From JAFDCJ01 sp964527835 (GTDB lineage: Bacteria > Desulfobacterota > Desulfobacteria > Desulfobacterales > JAFDCJ01), in contig CAZGNV010000020.1 of NCBI GenBank assembly GCA_964527835.1, positions 1 to 64,000 on the forward strand: a stretch of 64,000 bases of DNA, in the 5' to 3' direction. The notes under the pieces are model-generated. The model ran no database searches and was not told where the DNA came from. It worked only from the letters and a program-made list of their open reading frames with translations. Shown here piece after piece: positions 35,063 through 43,913 of the stretch. The translations under genes and the position numbers were made by a program. Each line of letters starts with the position of its first letter. Within the stretch, counting starts at the first letter, position 1.

Positions 35063-35187
35063 TATCACCTCACCGTGGTATAAGGCATTGCTATCGGCCG
35101 TTGATCGGTTGAACATCCCGGCGCAGCGGGATCGAATACAGCAAGTTAGAAAAAACAAACCTGCGGGTCAAGGAAAAAACGGCGAAA

Positions 35188-36327
35188 ATGAACAATATCC
35201 CCTGTGCGATCATTGATTCCAGGCGCAAACTGGACAACCTGGTCCGCAGCCTGGAAAGCCAGCGCTGCGTGGGAGTCGACCTGGAAGCCGACTCCATGTA
35301 CCATTTCAGGGAAAAAGTCTGCCTGGTCCAGATTGCCGCCGAAAATGTCAATGCAGTGATCGATCCGCTGGCAGTGGATGATCTGTCCGCGCTCAAGCCG
35401 TTTTTTAAGCGCCGCGACATCCAGAAAATTTTTCACGGCGCCGACTATGATGTGCGTTCTTTGTTCCGTGATTTCCGAATTTCGATCCACAACCTGTTCG
35501 ACACCGAACTGGCCTGCCGTTTCCTTGGCTTTGAGGAAACAGGCCTGGAGGCGGTGGTCAAAAAAAGATTTGGCATCGCTCTGAATAAAAAATACCAGCG
35601 CAAGGACTGGTCCCGGCGGCCGCTGTCCGCCGAGATGATCGCCTATGCCGCCCAGGATGCATGTTTGCTGGTGCCGCTGGCAAAATGGCTGCAGACCGAG
35701 CTCGAACAAAAAGGCCGTCTGGACTGGGTCTGCGAAGAGTGCGAGCACCTGAGCCGGGTGCGGGCCAATGATTTTAACAACCAGCCGCTTTATCTGAGCT
35801 TTAAAGGGGCCGGCAAGCTGGACCGCAGAAGCCTGGCCGTGCTGGAGGCGCTTTTGCAGTTGCGCCGGCAGATTGCCCGCCAAAAGGACAGGCCGCTGTT
35901 CCGGGTCATCGGCAACCGGTCGATGATGGCGCTGGCGGTGGCCAAACCCGTGAATCTGAAACAGTTGGAACAAAGCCAGAGCTTGAGCAGAAAGCAGATC
36001 GGCATGTACGGGCAGGGGGTGCTGGCGGTCATCCAGGCGGCGGGTAAAATCCCTGCCAGGGATCTGCCGGTTTATCCGCGCAAAAAAGCATCGCGCATAC
36101 CGGCGGCGGTGGCCGGGCGCATCCGGGCCCTGCGGGACTGGCGCGATGAGCGGGCGCGGTCACTGGCGATCAACCCGGCGCTGCTGTGCACCAAGTCCCT
36201 GATGACGGCGATTGCCGTGCGAAACCCTTTGAAAGTATCCGATCTGGCCGGGATAAAGGAACTCAGGCGCTGGCAGCGAAAAGAATTCGGCCCGGAGATG
36301 ATCGCAGTGTTAAAACAGGTCCACTGA
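35188..36327 (+). CDS. rnd: Ribonuclease D
   Basis: 3'-5' exoribonuclease acting on tRNA 3' ends and other small RNAs. DEDDy exonuclease motifs: 'VGVDLEADSMYHF' (Exo I), 'FHGADYDVRSLFRDF' (Exo II) and 'YAAQDACLLVPL' (Exo III). Two C-terminal HRDC-type helical regions follow (around 220-290 and 300-375). Its 379 residues match E. coli RNase D. Divergent from thrS. Confidence 0.95.
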   Translation: MNNIPCAIIDSRRKLDNLVRSLESQRCVGVDLEADSMYHFREKVCLVQIAAENVNAVIDPLAVDDLSALKPFFKRRDIQKIFHGADYDVRSLFRDFRISIHNLFDTELACRFLGFEETGLEAVVKKRFGIALNKKYQRKDWSRRPLSAEMIAYAAQDACLLVPLAKWLQTELEQKGRLDWVCEECEHLSRVRANDFNNQPLYLSFKGAGKLDRRSLAVLEALLQLRRQIARQKDRPLFRVIGNRSMMALAVAKPVNLKQLEQSQSLSRKQIGMYGQGVLAVIQAAGKIPARDLPVYPRKKASRIPAAVAGRIRALRDWRDERARSLAINPALLCTKSLMTAIAVRNPLKVSDLAGIKELRRWQRKEFGPEMIAVLKQVH

Positions 36328-36493
36328 CCCCTTGCAGTTTGCCGCCTCCGGGCACCAGACCGCCGCAGATGCCCGCTGCATTGCAGGTTGACTTTCCCAC
36401 GCGAAATGGGATAAACATAATGGTCCACGCGCAGCAGCTCTTGCCGGCCAACCCTGGCGGTGCCGGCTTTCATTCCACCCCGTGAGGCCCCAC

Positions 36494-37201
36494 ATGATTG
36501 ACGCCATCTATCGGTTTCTGGCCGGCATCGGCTACTCCCACCCGCTTCATCCCACCCTGACCCATGTGCCCATCGGGATGATCATAGGTGCTTTTCTGTT
36601 TGCCCTGGCCGGCATGATTTTTCCCAACAGCTCGCTGGCCCGCACGGCCCGGCACTGCCTTGTCCTGGCGCTGATCGCCCTGGTGCCCACGGCCCTGCTG
36701 GGCATGCTCGACTGGCAGCATTTTTACGGCGGCATGCTGCTGTTTCCCATCAAGATGAAAGTTGTGCTGGCGGCCGTTGTACTGGTGCTGCTGGTTGTCG
36801 CCGTTGTCATTGGCTGGCTGGGGGAACGTTTTACCCGCGCCGTGCTGGCCGTGTACCTGCTTTGCCTGCTGGGTGCGGTCGGGCTGGGATACTTCGGCGG
36901 CGAGCTGGTTTACGGCAACCGAACGCCGGCAGCGGCAGCACCGCAGGGGCCGGCGGCTGAAGGGGCGCTTGTCTTCCGGCAAAACTGTTCGGCCTGTCAT
37001 CTGGCCGACAGCACCGCCGTCAAGATCGGGCCGGGATTAAAAGGGCTTTTTCAACAGGATAAACTGCCGGCCAGCGGCCGGCCGGTTTCCGAAGAAAATC
37101 TGCGCCGGGTCTTGAAAATGCCGGTGGCCAAAATGCCGCCTTTCGGGCACCTGTCGCCGCAGCAGGTGGCCGAGCTGGTTGCATACCTGAAAACACTCTA
37201 G
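36494..37201 (+). CDS. Membrane-anchored c-type cytochrome (DUF2231-like N-terminus)
   Basis: 235-residue inner-membrane protein. The N-terminal 'HPLHPTLTHVPIGMIIGAFLFALAG' and three further hydrophobic segments resemble DUF2231 membrane modules. The C-terminal ~75 residues are a class I cytochrome c with one heme site (CSACH) and a distal Met near 'KMPPFGHLSPQQV'. GAGG is 5 bp before the ATG. The cytochrome domain is clearly paralogous to that at the C-terminus of the next gene. Probably a periplasm-facing electron carrier. Confidence 0.87.
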   Translation: MIDAIYRFLAGIGYSHPLHPTLTHVPIGMIIGAFLFALAGMIFPNSSLARTARHCLVLALIALVPTALLGMLDWQHFYGGMLLFPIKMKVVLAAVVLVLLVVAVVIGWLGERFTRAVLAVYLLCLLGAVGLGYFGGELVYGNRTPAAAAPQGPAAEGALVFRQNCSACHLADSTAVKIGPGLKGLFQQDKLPASGRPVSEENLRRVLKMPVAKMPPFGHLSPQQVAELVAYLKTL

Positions 37202-37247
37202 CGGTGTTGAAAACCGCTTCGACGCGGTGAACAAAGGGATTGACAAC

Positions 37248-38504
37248 ATGACCCATGGATTGCGTTTGGTCAAAACCGGGATGATCTTTATTGCCGCGCT
37301 GGCGGCTGTCCTGAGCTTGTCGGCGACCCCGGGCTGGTGCCGGACCTATGTTTCCGGCACGGTGCTCACCGCCGATGGCAAGGTGGTGGCCAGCGGGGCC
37401 GTAGCGCTGGAAAAAGGAAAACTGCACAACAACGCCTTTCTGGCAGGCGGCGCCATCGGGGCCGACGGCCGCTTCAAAATTCCGCTGCCTTCCGGCGGCC
37501 CGTGGGGACTGCATGTTTACAGTGAAAAGTATATTTATTTCCCGCTTCAGATCCAGGTTAAAGAGGGAATTGACAACGAGATTCCCGTCATCCTGCCGGT
37601 GGACGGCAATGCCGCCGATGACCCCGTGATATCGGATATCCGTTTTTCGAAGCTGTCCGGCCAGGTTTTTCAGATCCGCCTGCAGGTCAAGGACCCCGAC
37701 GGCAACCTGGGGCCCCAGATGCTGGCCATTGACACCCGGCGGTTTAAGTCCTACCGGCTGGTGCCCCAAAGCGGTGATCTGAAGGACAAAAAAGCCGATT
37801 TTCCGGCCGGTGAGTATGTCTCGCCATACATTCCCGCTGCCCTGGACGCAGAGGTGCTTGAAGACTGGCTTTTTGTGGTGGCCGACCATCAGTGCAGCAA
37901 TGGAGCGGTGCTCAACGGCCGGGGGCAACCGGTCTTTAAGCCGCCGGCGGTTCATTCCCAGAAGCTGATCTGTGAAGTGGCCGGGATCTGGAAGTCGAAT
38001 TTCGACAAGATCTACCGTTTTTCGCAAACAGCGCCGGGACAGCTTGCCGGTGAGCAGTTCGAGGGCAATTTGACCATCGATCGCATGGTGCAAAAGCAAA
38101 ACCGGGTGCTGGTGGATTTTCAATTCGAGGGACGCAAGGGCCGCAGCGAACTGGAGTTGCTGTGCCGGGACAACCGCGTGCAGCTGAAGGGGCCTTTCAT
38201 ACTGGGGGACAAATCCGGGCAGTGGGTTTTTACCAAGCTGAAAAACGCGTCCACCGCCCCGCCCGGCCGCAGGCTTTTTGAGGCCAACTGCGCTGCCTGT
38301 CATTTTGCCGACAGCAGGAGCAACAAGGTCGGACCCGGCCTGCAGGGATTGTTTGCCAGCCCCCGGCTGCCGGACTCGGGCCGGCCGACCAGTGAAGCGG
38401 CGGTCAAAGGGCAGATTGTCGACGGGGGGCGGAAAATGCCTCCGTTCAAGCATCTGACGCCGGAGCAGATTGCGCATATTATTGAATATCTCAAGTCGCT
38501 CTAG
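37248..38504 (+). CDS. Secreted multidomain protein with C-terminal cytochrome c
   Basis: 418-residue exported protein: signal peptide (GMIFIAALAAVLSLSATPGWC), an N-terminal carboxypeptidase-regulatory-like beta domain ('TYVSGTVLTADGKVVASGAV'), a central domain I do not recognise, and a C-terminal class I cytochrome c with CAACH and a Met in 'GRKMPPFKHLTPEQI'. The heme domain shares 'NKVGPGLQGLF ... LPDSGRPTSE' with the preceding gene's 'VKIGPGLKGLF ... LPASGRPVSE'. Probable periplasmic redox partner of its neighbours. Confidence 0.85.
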   Translation: MTHGLRLVKTGMIFIAALAAVLSLSATPGWCRTYVSGTVLTADGKVVASGAVALEKGKLHNNAFLAGGAIGADGRFKIPLPSGGPWGLHVYSEKYIYFPLQIQVKEGIDNEIPVILPVDGNAADDPVISDIRFSKLSGQVFQIRLQVKDPDGNLGPQMLAIDTRRFKSYRLVPQSGDLKDKKADFPAGEYVSPYIPAALDAEVLEDWLFVVADHQCSNGAVLNGRGQPVFKPPAVHSQKLICEVAGIWKSNFDKIYRFSQTAPGQLAGEQFEGNLTIDRMVQKQNRVLVDFQFEGRKGRSELELLCRDNRVQLKGPFILGDKSGQWVFTKLKNASTAPPGRRLFEANCAACHFADSRSNKVGPGLQGLFASPRLPDSGRPTSEAAVKGQIVDGGRKMPPFKHLTPEQIAHIIEYLKSL

Positions 38505-38527
38505 CCTGAATCGAGCGTATTTAAAAT

Positions 38528-38647
38528 TGATGAAGCCGTAAAAAGTCCCTTTTGTTCGCTTCGTGAGCATTTTGGGATTGCTGAAACCCTGAACCGCTCC
38601 CGAAAAGGCTTGCGGAGCGAGAAAATTTACTTTTTACGGATTCATCA
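38528..38647. repeat. Palindromic element, copy 4
   Basis: 120-bp copy from TGATGAAGCCGTAAAAAGTC to ACTTTTTACGGATTCATCA, containing the shared right-arm segment CTCCCGAAAAGGCTTGCGGA. It starts 24 bp after the cytochrome gene and ends 43 bp before the next start. Its right end is an open frame that would falsely extend the next protein. Confidence 0.87.
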
Positions 38648-38690
38648 AAATTGGAAGACGGTGTTTAGCTGTTTGGTTTACAGGTCAATT

Positions 38691-39284
38691 ATGATCGTCC
38701 TCCTGCCGGCCGCTGTTTTGCTGCTGGTTGCCCTGGCCGCAGACTCCCGGTCGGCGGACACCTATCTCACGGCGCCCGGCCTGCGCCTGGTAAAAGACCC
38801 CGCCGTGGTAATCCCGGCTGCGCATCCTTACCCGAATCGGCCCCCGCCAAAACCGGTCTATCGTGACAAAACCGGCCGACCGGCACCGGGATGGCGTCGC
38901 AGGTATATCGACATTCGCCGCTTTGCGAGCAACCACAGTGCCTGGCTGTATTACCGGGATTCGGATCTGGACGGATCTGAAACCGTCCATTCGAGGCCCA
39001 AGACAGCGTTGCTGCGGATTTGGCCCCCGGGGGCCACCCTTGTCCTCGAAAACTACCGGGGAGATGCGCTGGCAGCCGACCGGCCGCAACCCACGGAGAT
39101 TCTGGTGATGCACAAGATGAACCGCACGACGGGAAAATCATTTTATCCCGCCGCCTGGAGCTACGCCCGTTTTAACGCCCGGGGGGCGCCCGCCCTGACA
39201 TCGCAAAAGCTTCGCGACTGCCACCAGTGTCACAGCATTGCGTTTCACTTAACGGGGGATCTAATTTTTTCCCGGTTTCCATGA
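38691..39284 (+). CDS. Cytochrome P460-like domain protein
   Basis: 197-residue exported protein with a signal peptide (MIVLLPAAVLLLVALAAD) and a C-terminal single heme-attachment motif CHQCH followed by 'SIAFHLTGDLIFSRF', the arrangement of the cytochrome P460 family. The mid-region 'LRIWPPGATLVLENYRG ... ILVMHKMNR' also fits that beta-rich fold. P460 proteins oxidise hydroxylamine or detoxify NO; I infer family, not substrate. The ATG follows AGGTCAATT. The stop overlaps the next gene as ATGA. Confidence 0.78.
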   Translation: MIVLLPAAVLLLVALAADSRSADTYLTAPGLRLVKDPAVVIPAAHPYPNRPPPKPVYRDKTGRPAPGWRRRYIDIRRFASNHSAWLYYRDSDLDGSETVHSRPKTALLRIWPPGATLVLENYRGDALAADRPQPTEILVMHKMNRTTGKSFYPAAWSYARFNARGAPALTSQKLRDCHQCHSIAFHLTGDLIFSRFP

Positions 39285-41818
39285 TGCAGGAATCCACCCT
39301 GAAAATCGGTTTCAGATGGTTATACCGCAGCCTGCCGTGGCTGTACTTTGCCGCCGCGGTGCTGGTTTTTGTAATGGGGGCTTTTTTTTTCGCCGTTGGC
39401 AGTGAACTGGGCCGGGCCATTACCGCCGGTGAAAGTCCGTTTTTCGAGTGGGTCCGCAGTCACCTGCCGATTCTGTTGGCCGCAGGCTTTGGCTGTCTGG
39501 TGGTGATATCTGTGCTGCAGTATCTCGGGCTGCGCGCCGGGCAGACCTCTGGCAGGCCTGGGGTTGGGATGATGAGCGGCCTGCAGGCGGCCGCCATGGC
39601 CGCCGCGGCAGTCGGGGCGGCGGCCGGGTTTGACCGCCTTGTTTTTAGCGCTGGCTACGGACTGCTGGCAGTGCTGCTGGTTCAAGGCATTCTGGCATTG
39701 CAGTCGGCTGCGAAACCATCGCCGGATGCGCTGGTGTGCCGGGCCGGGCAACCTGAAAGCCGCCCCGGCCTTTTTTTGGGGCTGGTGTTTGTGATGGGGG
39801 GCCTGCCGGCAGTTGCGGACCCTGCCTGGCATCGGCTGCAGAACCATATCTGGCTGGATGCCGGGGTTGACCGTCTGCTGGGCCGGCTGCTGCCGCCGCT
39901 TTTATCCGGCGCGGTGACCATGGGGTTTGCCATCCTGACGCTGGCCCTGCTGGCGGCGAGCGGCGCGCTGATCAAAAAACTGCGCCTCAAACCGCCCTTG
40001 ACCGTCACTGCCTTTTTTGCCCCCTTCTTTTTGCTGTCCGGATTGTATGCGATTATCGTGCTGGCCGCGCTGGTGCCGGCAGTTGCCTGGCAGGTCAGCA
40101 AGCTCGACCTCATGGGGCTTATGCCGGCCCTGTTTTTTCTCCTCACGGTGATCGGGGGGGCTCTGGCTGGCCGGTTGTTTATGAAGGTCTCCGATCCCAA
40201 GGCAGGGCTGTGGCGGCCGGCCCTGGTTTTGCTGCTCAGCCTGCTGGCAGGAACTGCAGTGATCTACGGCAATTTTTTCAATCCCTGGTTTACCGCGCTT
40301 TCCTATTTCAAGGGGGCCCTGCTCAAAATTGCCGTTATCGTGGCCGCCGCTGCGCTGGTGTTGATCGCCGGGCGCATCCTGCCGCTGCCGGGCAAGCCGG
40401 TGTCAGCGGGTGTGCGGCTGTGGCTGACAATGGCCGCCGCCCTCGTTCTGGCGGCCGTCCCCTTCGGGGTTCTCACAAGATACCCGGAAGTCAAAGCGGC
40501 CATCCTGCAATTCAACGAGTTTTGCCGGGTCGATGCCGCCTTTGCGCGTCAGGCGGTTGATGCCACCGGTCTGCAGCGCTGGATTGCGCTGGGACAGGAC
40601 CCCGCGCCAAACGGTCGTTCGCATCCCTGGTCCCGGCCCTGGGTGTTCAAAAAAACCCACCGTTCACTGCTGCCTGCCGGGTTCAATTTGCTGGTGATTG
40701 TCGTCGATGCCCTGCGAGGGGATGCATTTAGCTCGGCCGGCTACCGCCGAGATCTGACGCCGTTTCTGGACCGCTGGGCCCGCACGGAGGCCGTTTCTTT
40801 TCGACGCGCCTACAGCCAAGGGGGGGGCTCCTTTGCCGCCTTTCCGTTCCTGGTTGCCGGGCGCAGCCGTTTTGAACTTTACGGGCCGGAGCTGTATCGG
40901 CAAAACCTTTATTTTAAGATCGCCCAGGCGGAAAAAATCCGAAACTGCCTGGTGATGAAGGGTTTTGGCCCGCGTTATATCTTTCCGCCCGACTACCCGG
41001 TCATCGAGTTGGAGATTCCCGAGGCGGCCGGTGACCGGCGTTCGGCCACCGCCGATGAGGTGTTTGCCTCGACCCGCCGGGCAATCGAAGCACTGGGCGC
41101 AAACGAGCGCTTTTTAGCCTTTTTGCACCTGATGGATGTTCACAATGACCTGTGGAAAAAGCCGGGAGGCATTGATTTCGGGGATCAGCCGCGGGACCTG
41201 TACGACAACAACCTGTCATACCTGGACCGGGCCTTTGAGCGGTTTGTGCGCTGGCTCAGGCAGGCAGGCATCTATGATCGCACCGTGATTGTGTTTACCT
41301 CCGATCACGGAGAGCAGTTCTGGGAGCACGGTGCCAGTCTGCACGGACACACCCTGTACGAGGAGGAAATCCGCGTGCCGTTGATTTTGCGCATTCCCGG
41401 TGTGCACAGGCGTTTTGATGATGTGCCGGTCATCGTTGCCGACATGGCGCCGACCATCGCCGGGCTTGCCGGCTATACGGTCGATCCGCCTTACGACGAT
41501 CCACGCATGGGAATCTCCCTTATTCCGCTGCTGTTGGAAAACAGGCGCCATCCCTATCTCAACAGGGACGTGGCCGGCAGGGCGTCCTTTAAACGGCGCT
41601 ACTTCCTGTATCGCAACTGGCGCTGGAAGCTGGTCTATTTTGCCGAACTGGATGTGCTGCAGCTGTTTGACGTGCTGCGCGATCCGCAGGAAAAAAACAA
41701 CCTGCTCAACGAATTGCCGGATCTGGCCGCCAGGATGCAAAACGACCTGTTCGATTATCTGGAAAAAACCGAGGGCAAAACCTACCGGCGCTTGGCCCTG
41801 AAAAACGATGACCATTAA
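39281..41818 (+). CDS. Membrane-bound sulfatase/alkaline-phosphatase superfamily enzyme
   Basis: 845-residue protein with about ten N-terminal hydrophobic segments (residues ~20-420) and a C-terminal alkaline-phosphatase-superfamily domain. Metal-site motifs are visible: 'LLVIVVDALRGDAF' and 'VFTSDHGEQFWEHGASLHGH'. The sulfatase formylglycine signature CxPxR is absent; the equivalent region reads 'AYSQGGGSFAAFPF', so a Ser nucleophile as in phosphoglycerol or phosphoethanolamine transferases is possible. The start overlaps the P460 stop (ATGA), so the two are coupled. Likely modifies envelope lipid or glycan. Confidence 0.85.
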   Translation: MMQESTLKIGFRWLYRSLPWLYFAAAVLVFVMGAFFFAVGSELGRAITAGESPFFEWVRSHLPILLAAGFGCLVVISVLQYLGLRAGQTSGRPGVGMMSGLQAAAMAAAAVGAAAGFDRLVFSAGYGLLAVLLVQGILALQSAAKPSPDALVCRAGQPESRPGLFLGLVFVMGGLPAVADPAWHRLQNHIWLDAGVDRLLGRLLPPLLSGAVTMGFAILTLALLAASGALIKKLRLKPPLTVTAFFAPFFLLSGLYAIIVLAALVPAVAWQVSKLDLMGLMPALFFLLTVIGGALAGRLFMKVSDPKAGLWRPALVLLLSLLAGTAVIYGNFFNPWFTALSYFKGALLKIAVIVAAAALVLIAGRILPLPGKPVSAGVRLWLTMAAALVLAAVPFGVLTRYPEVKAAILQFNEFCRVDAAFARQAVDATGLQRWIALGQDPAPNGRSHPWSRPWVFKKTHRSLLPAGFNLLVIVVDALRGDAFSSAGYRRDLTPFLDRWARTEAVSFRRAYSQGGGSFAAFPFLVAGRSRFELYGPELYRQNLYFKIAQAEKIRNCLVMKGFGPRYIFPPDYPVIELEIPEAAGDRRSATADEVFASTRRAIEALGANERFLAFLHLMDVHNDLWKKPGGIDFGDQPRDLYDNNLSYLDRAFERFVRWLRQAGIYDRTVIVFTSDHGEQFWEHGASLHGHTLYEEEIRVPLILRIPGVHRRFDDVPVIVADMAPTIAGLAGYTVDPPYDDPRMGISLIPLLLENRRHPYLNRDVAGRASFKRRYFLYRNWRWKLVYFAELDVLQLFDVLRDPQEKNNLLNELPDLAARMQNDLFDYLEKTEGKTYRRLALKNDDH

Positions 41819-41822
41819 TCAG

Positions 41823-42012
41823 TGACGCAATCGTAAAAAGTCAATTTTGAGCGACATCAACCCTTTTCGGAAAAAGAGCTGTGAGGGGTTGCGCGTTAAA
41901 ATCCCAAGCTGTTTGAGGAGCTTGCGACGAGTTCTTGGGATTTAGCGCAACCCTGATACAGCTCCCGAAAAGGCTTGCGGAGCGAAAAATTGAACTTTTT
42001 ACGGGACCGTCA
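41823..42012. repeat. Palindromic element, copy 5 (full length)
   Basis: 190-bp imperfect palindrome from TGACGCAATCGTAAAAAGTC to CTTTTTACGGGACCGTCA. Nested pairings: TIRs; CTTTTCGG with CCGAAAAG; GGGTTGCGC with GCGCAACCC; ATCCCAAG with CTTGGGAT around the conserved loop CTGTTTGAGGAGCTTGCGAC... It starts 4 bp after the sulfatase-like gene stop. No coding capacity. MITE-like. Confidence 0.9.
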
Positions 42013-42017
42013 ATCAG

Positions 42018-42137
42018 TGACGCAATCGTAAAAAATCGAATTTTCTTGCTCGAAAATGACTTCCAACGAAGTCAACCCAAGTTCGTTGTTCATAGGTTGC
42101 CGCTAGCGGCCTAAACAAGCTTTTTACGATTTCATCA
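42018..42137. repeat. Palindromic element, copy 6 (variant core)
   Basis: 120-bp element with the same ends (TGACGCAATCGTAAAAA / CTTTTTACGATTTCATCA) but a different core containing AACGAAGTCAACC, CAAGTTCGTTG and CCGCTAGCGG. About 80 bases from GCTCGAAAATGACTTCC to the right end are identical to 62256-62334. It follows copy 5 after 5 bp and ends 5 bp before the next gene's stop codon. Confidence 0.87.
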
Positions 42138-42142
42138 GAACT

Positions 42143-42853
42143 TTACCCTGTATGCTGCGTGATGCGTTTCATGCTGGCAAGAAAGCGAAATGTTTTTTGA
42201 CCGGGCCAGGGGGGTGCGGCTGGTTGGTCCCGGTGCCGGAGATAGTAGTCCAGCAGGTCCGGGAAGGTGTCCAGGTCATTCCAGGACGGCAGCAGTTTCA
42301 CCTGCAGGCCTGCGGCGGCGGCAATTGCAAGGGTTTGCGGCAGCACCTGGTCCGTACTCCAGGGGATCTGTTCAAAAAGCCGGGGCTGCGGCCGGCGCAG
42401 GCCGACCAGGTAATAACCGCCGTCATAACAGGGTCCGAAGACCGCATCGGCCCGGTCGGCCGTCAGCAGCTGAAAAGACAGCTGCACGATTTCGCAGGGC
42501 AGATCGGGCGTGTCGCTGTCGATGATCACAACCGCATCATACCCTGCCGCCAGTCGGTCAACGAAGATATTGTTCAACCGCTGCCCCAGGCCTTCGCCGC
42601 ACTGGGCAAAAAGCTGAAATCCATTGGAGATAAAGGAAGTAAAGTAATTTTTTGCATCCGCGGGCGCATACGCAATGGCCAGGTCGATGTTTTGCAGCCG
42701 GCCGATTTCCGCGATGCGGTCTTCGATGAAACAGCGATACAGGGCGGTGGCTTCTGCAGGGCTCAGCTCAGGATGCAGACGGGTTTTGACTTGGCCGGCC
42801 ACCGGGGCCTTGGCGACAACGACCAGCAGTATACCGGGTTTGTCAGGGGGCAT
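42143..42853 (-). CDS. TIGR04282/DUF2064 family glycosyltransferase-like protein
   Basis: 236-residue cytoplasmic protein with a nucleotide-diphospho-sugar transferase fold: 'VAKAPVAGQVKTRLHPELSP' at the N-terminus, 'AVVIIDSDTPDLP' and 'AVFGPCYDGGYYLVGLRRP'. Function of the family is unproven; members often accompany other glycosyltransferases and radical SAM enzymes. The ATG overlaps the upstream radical SAM stop by one base (TGATG). Last gene of a minus-strand series beginning at 48575. Confidence 0.87.
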   Translation of the reverse strand: MPPDKPGILLVVVAKAPVAGQVKTRLHPELSPAEATALYRCFIEDRIAEIGRLQNIDLAIAYAPADAKNYFTSFISNGFQLFAQCGEGLGQRLNNIFVDRLAAGYDAVVIIDSDTPDLPCEIVQLSFQLLTADRADAVFGPCYDGGYYLVGLRRPQPRLFEQIPWSTDQVLPQTLAIAAAAGLQVKLLPSWNDLDTFPDLLDYYLRHRDQPAAPPWPGQKTFRFLASMKRITQHTG

Positions 42854-43860
42854 CACAGGCTCCACAAAATGCCGCAGCCGCGGCAGCAGGACGGCGGCGA
42901 TTCGGTTTTGAGTCGCTGGCGAAAATCTTGATATTCAACACCCTGCCAGATTTTTTTAAGCGCGGATTCAAAGACATTTCCCAAAATGAGCCCGGCAAAA
43001 TCCGCGGTCGCAAACGGTGCAATGCAACAGGGCAGTACATTGCCGTTGGCCGTAATGTACATCAGCGTGTCGGGGCGGTGGCAGTTGCTCCAGGGGCGCC
43101 GGGCACCGGATGGTCCCTGGATGCTTTGGACCGGATCGCACAGGCCCGAAGCGGTGAGCTGCACACCCAGTCGCTGGGCCAGCCGGCGGCTGTTTTCAAT
43201 CAATGCCGTCAGCGCCGGGTCTGCCTGGTGCAGCGTTTTTTGCGGCCGGGCCACGCCGTAGCCGATGTCATCCTGGAAATAGACCAGCCGTTGAAGATAG
43301 ACTTCCGCAATCCCGACCCGGGCGGCCAGCCGGATCAGGTCCGCAAGTTCGGCGATATTATCCCGGGTGCCCAGAAACCAGAGCGAAAGCCTGGGCCCGG
43401 CGGCCTGCCGGATGCGCAGATCATGCACAAAGGCGTTCAGGTTGTCAACAACCCTGCTGAACCACCCGCTGCCACGGATTTTCTGATAGGTCTCGGCAGA
43501 GGCGGCATCCAATGAAATTCGCAGTTCATCGAGGCCGGCATCAATGAGGGCTTCACGCCATCCGGCGTTGAGCAGGATGCCGTTGGAATTAAACAGCACA
43601 AAAACGTTGCGGTTTTTCAGGTGCCGGATCATCCCGGCCAGCTCCGGGTTCAACAGAGGTTCGCCGACACCGTGAAGCACGGCCCGCTCAAGGGTTGGGA
43701 CCTGGTCGGTGATCATGATCAGCTGCTGCAGGGAAAGGGTGCCTTCCGGTTCCGGATTGCCCCGGTACAGGATACAGCCCCGGCATTTGAGATTGCACTG
43801 GTTGGTGGTCTCAATGTAAAGCGTTTTCGGCAGTGCCGGATCCTGATGGGTGCTCGGCAT
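42853..43860 (-). CDS. Radical SAM protein with SPASM-like C-terminus (1)
   Basis: 335-residue radical SAM enzyme. The [4Fe-4S]/SAM motif is C22-x3-C26-x2-C29 in NQCNLKCRGC, followed by 'GVGEPLLNPEL' and a TIM-barrel core. C-terminal cysteines (CCIAPFATADFAG, CCRGCGILWSL) form a SPASM/twitch-like auxiliary cluster region. Substrate unknown. 1-bp coupled to the downstream TIGR04282 gene and 53 bp after a second radical SAM gene. Confidence 0.9.
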   Translation of the reverse strand: MPSTHQDPALPKTLYIETTNQCNLKCRGCILYRGNPEPEGTLSLQQLIMITDQVPTLERAVLHGVGEPLLNPELAGMIRHLKNRNVFVLFNSNGILLNAGWREALIDAGLDELRISLDAASAETYQKIRGSGWFSRVVDNLNAFVHDLRIRQAAGPRLSLWFLGTRDNIAELADLIRLAARVGIAEVYLQRLVYFQDDIGYGVARPQKTLHQADPALTALIENSRRLAQRLGVQLTASGLCDPVQSIQGPSGARRPWSNCHRPDTLMYITANGNVLPCCIAPFATADFAGLILGNVFESALKKIWQGVEYQDFRQRLKTESPPSCCRGCGILWSL

Positions 43861-43913
43861 AAAGTCAATTTCCAGTCGACCGCCGGCCGAAGACGGCCGC
43901 CGGGCGGTTCGAT

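Noticed and set aside
38610..38690. N-terminal extension of the P460-like protein from 38610
   Set aside because: It is translated from the right end of palindromic element copy 4; the signal peptide starts at 38691.
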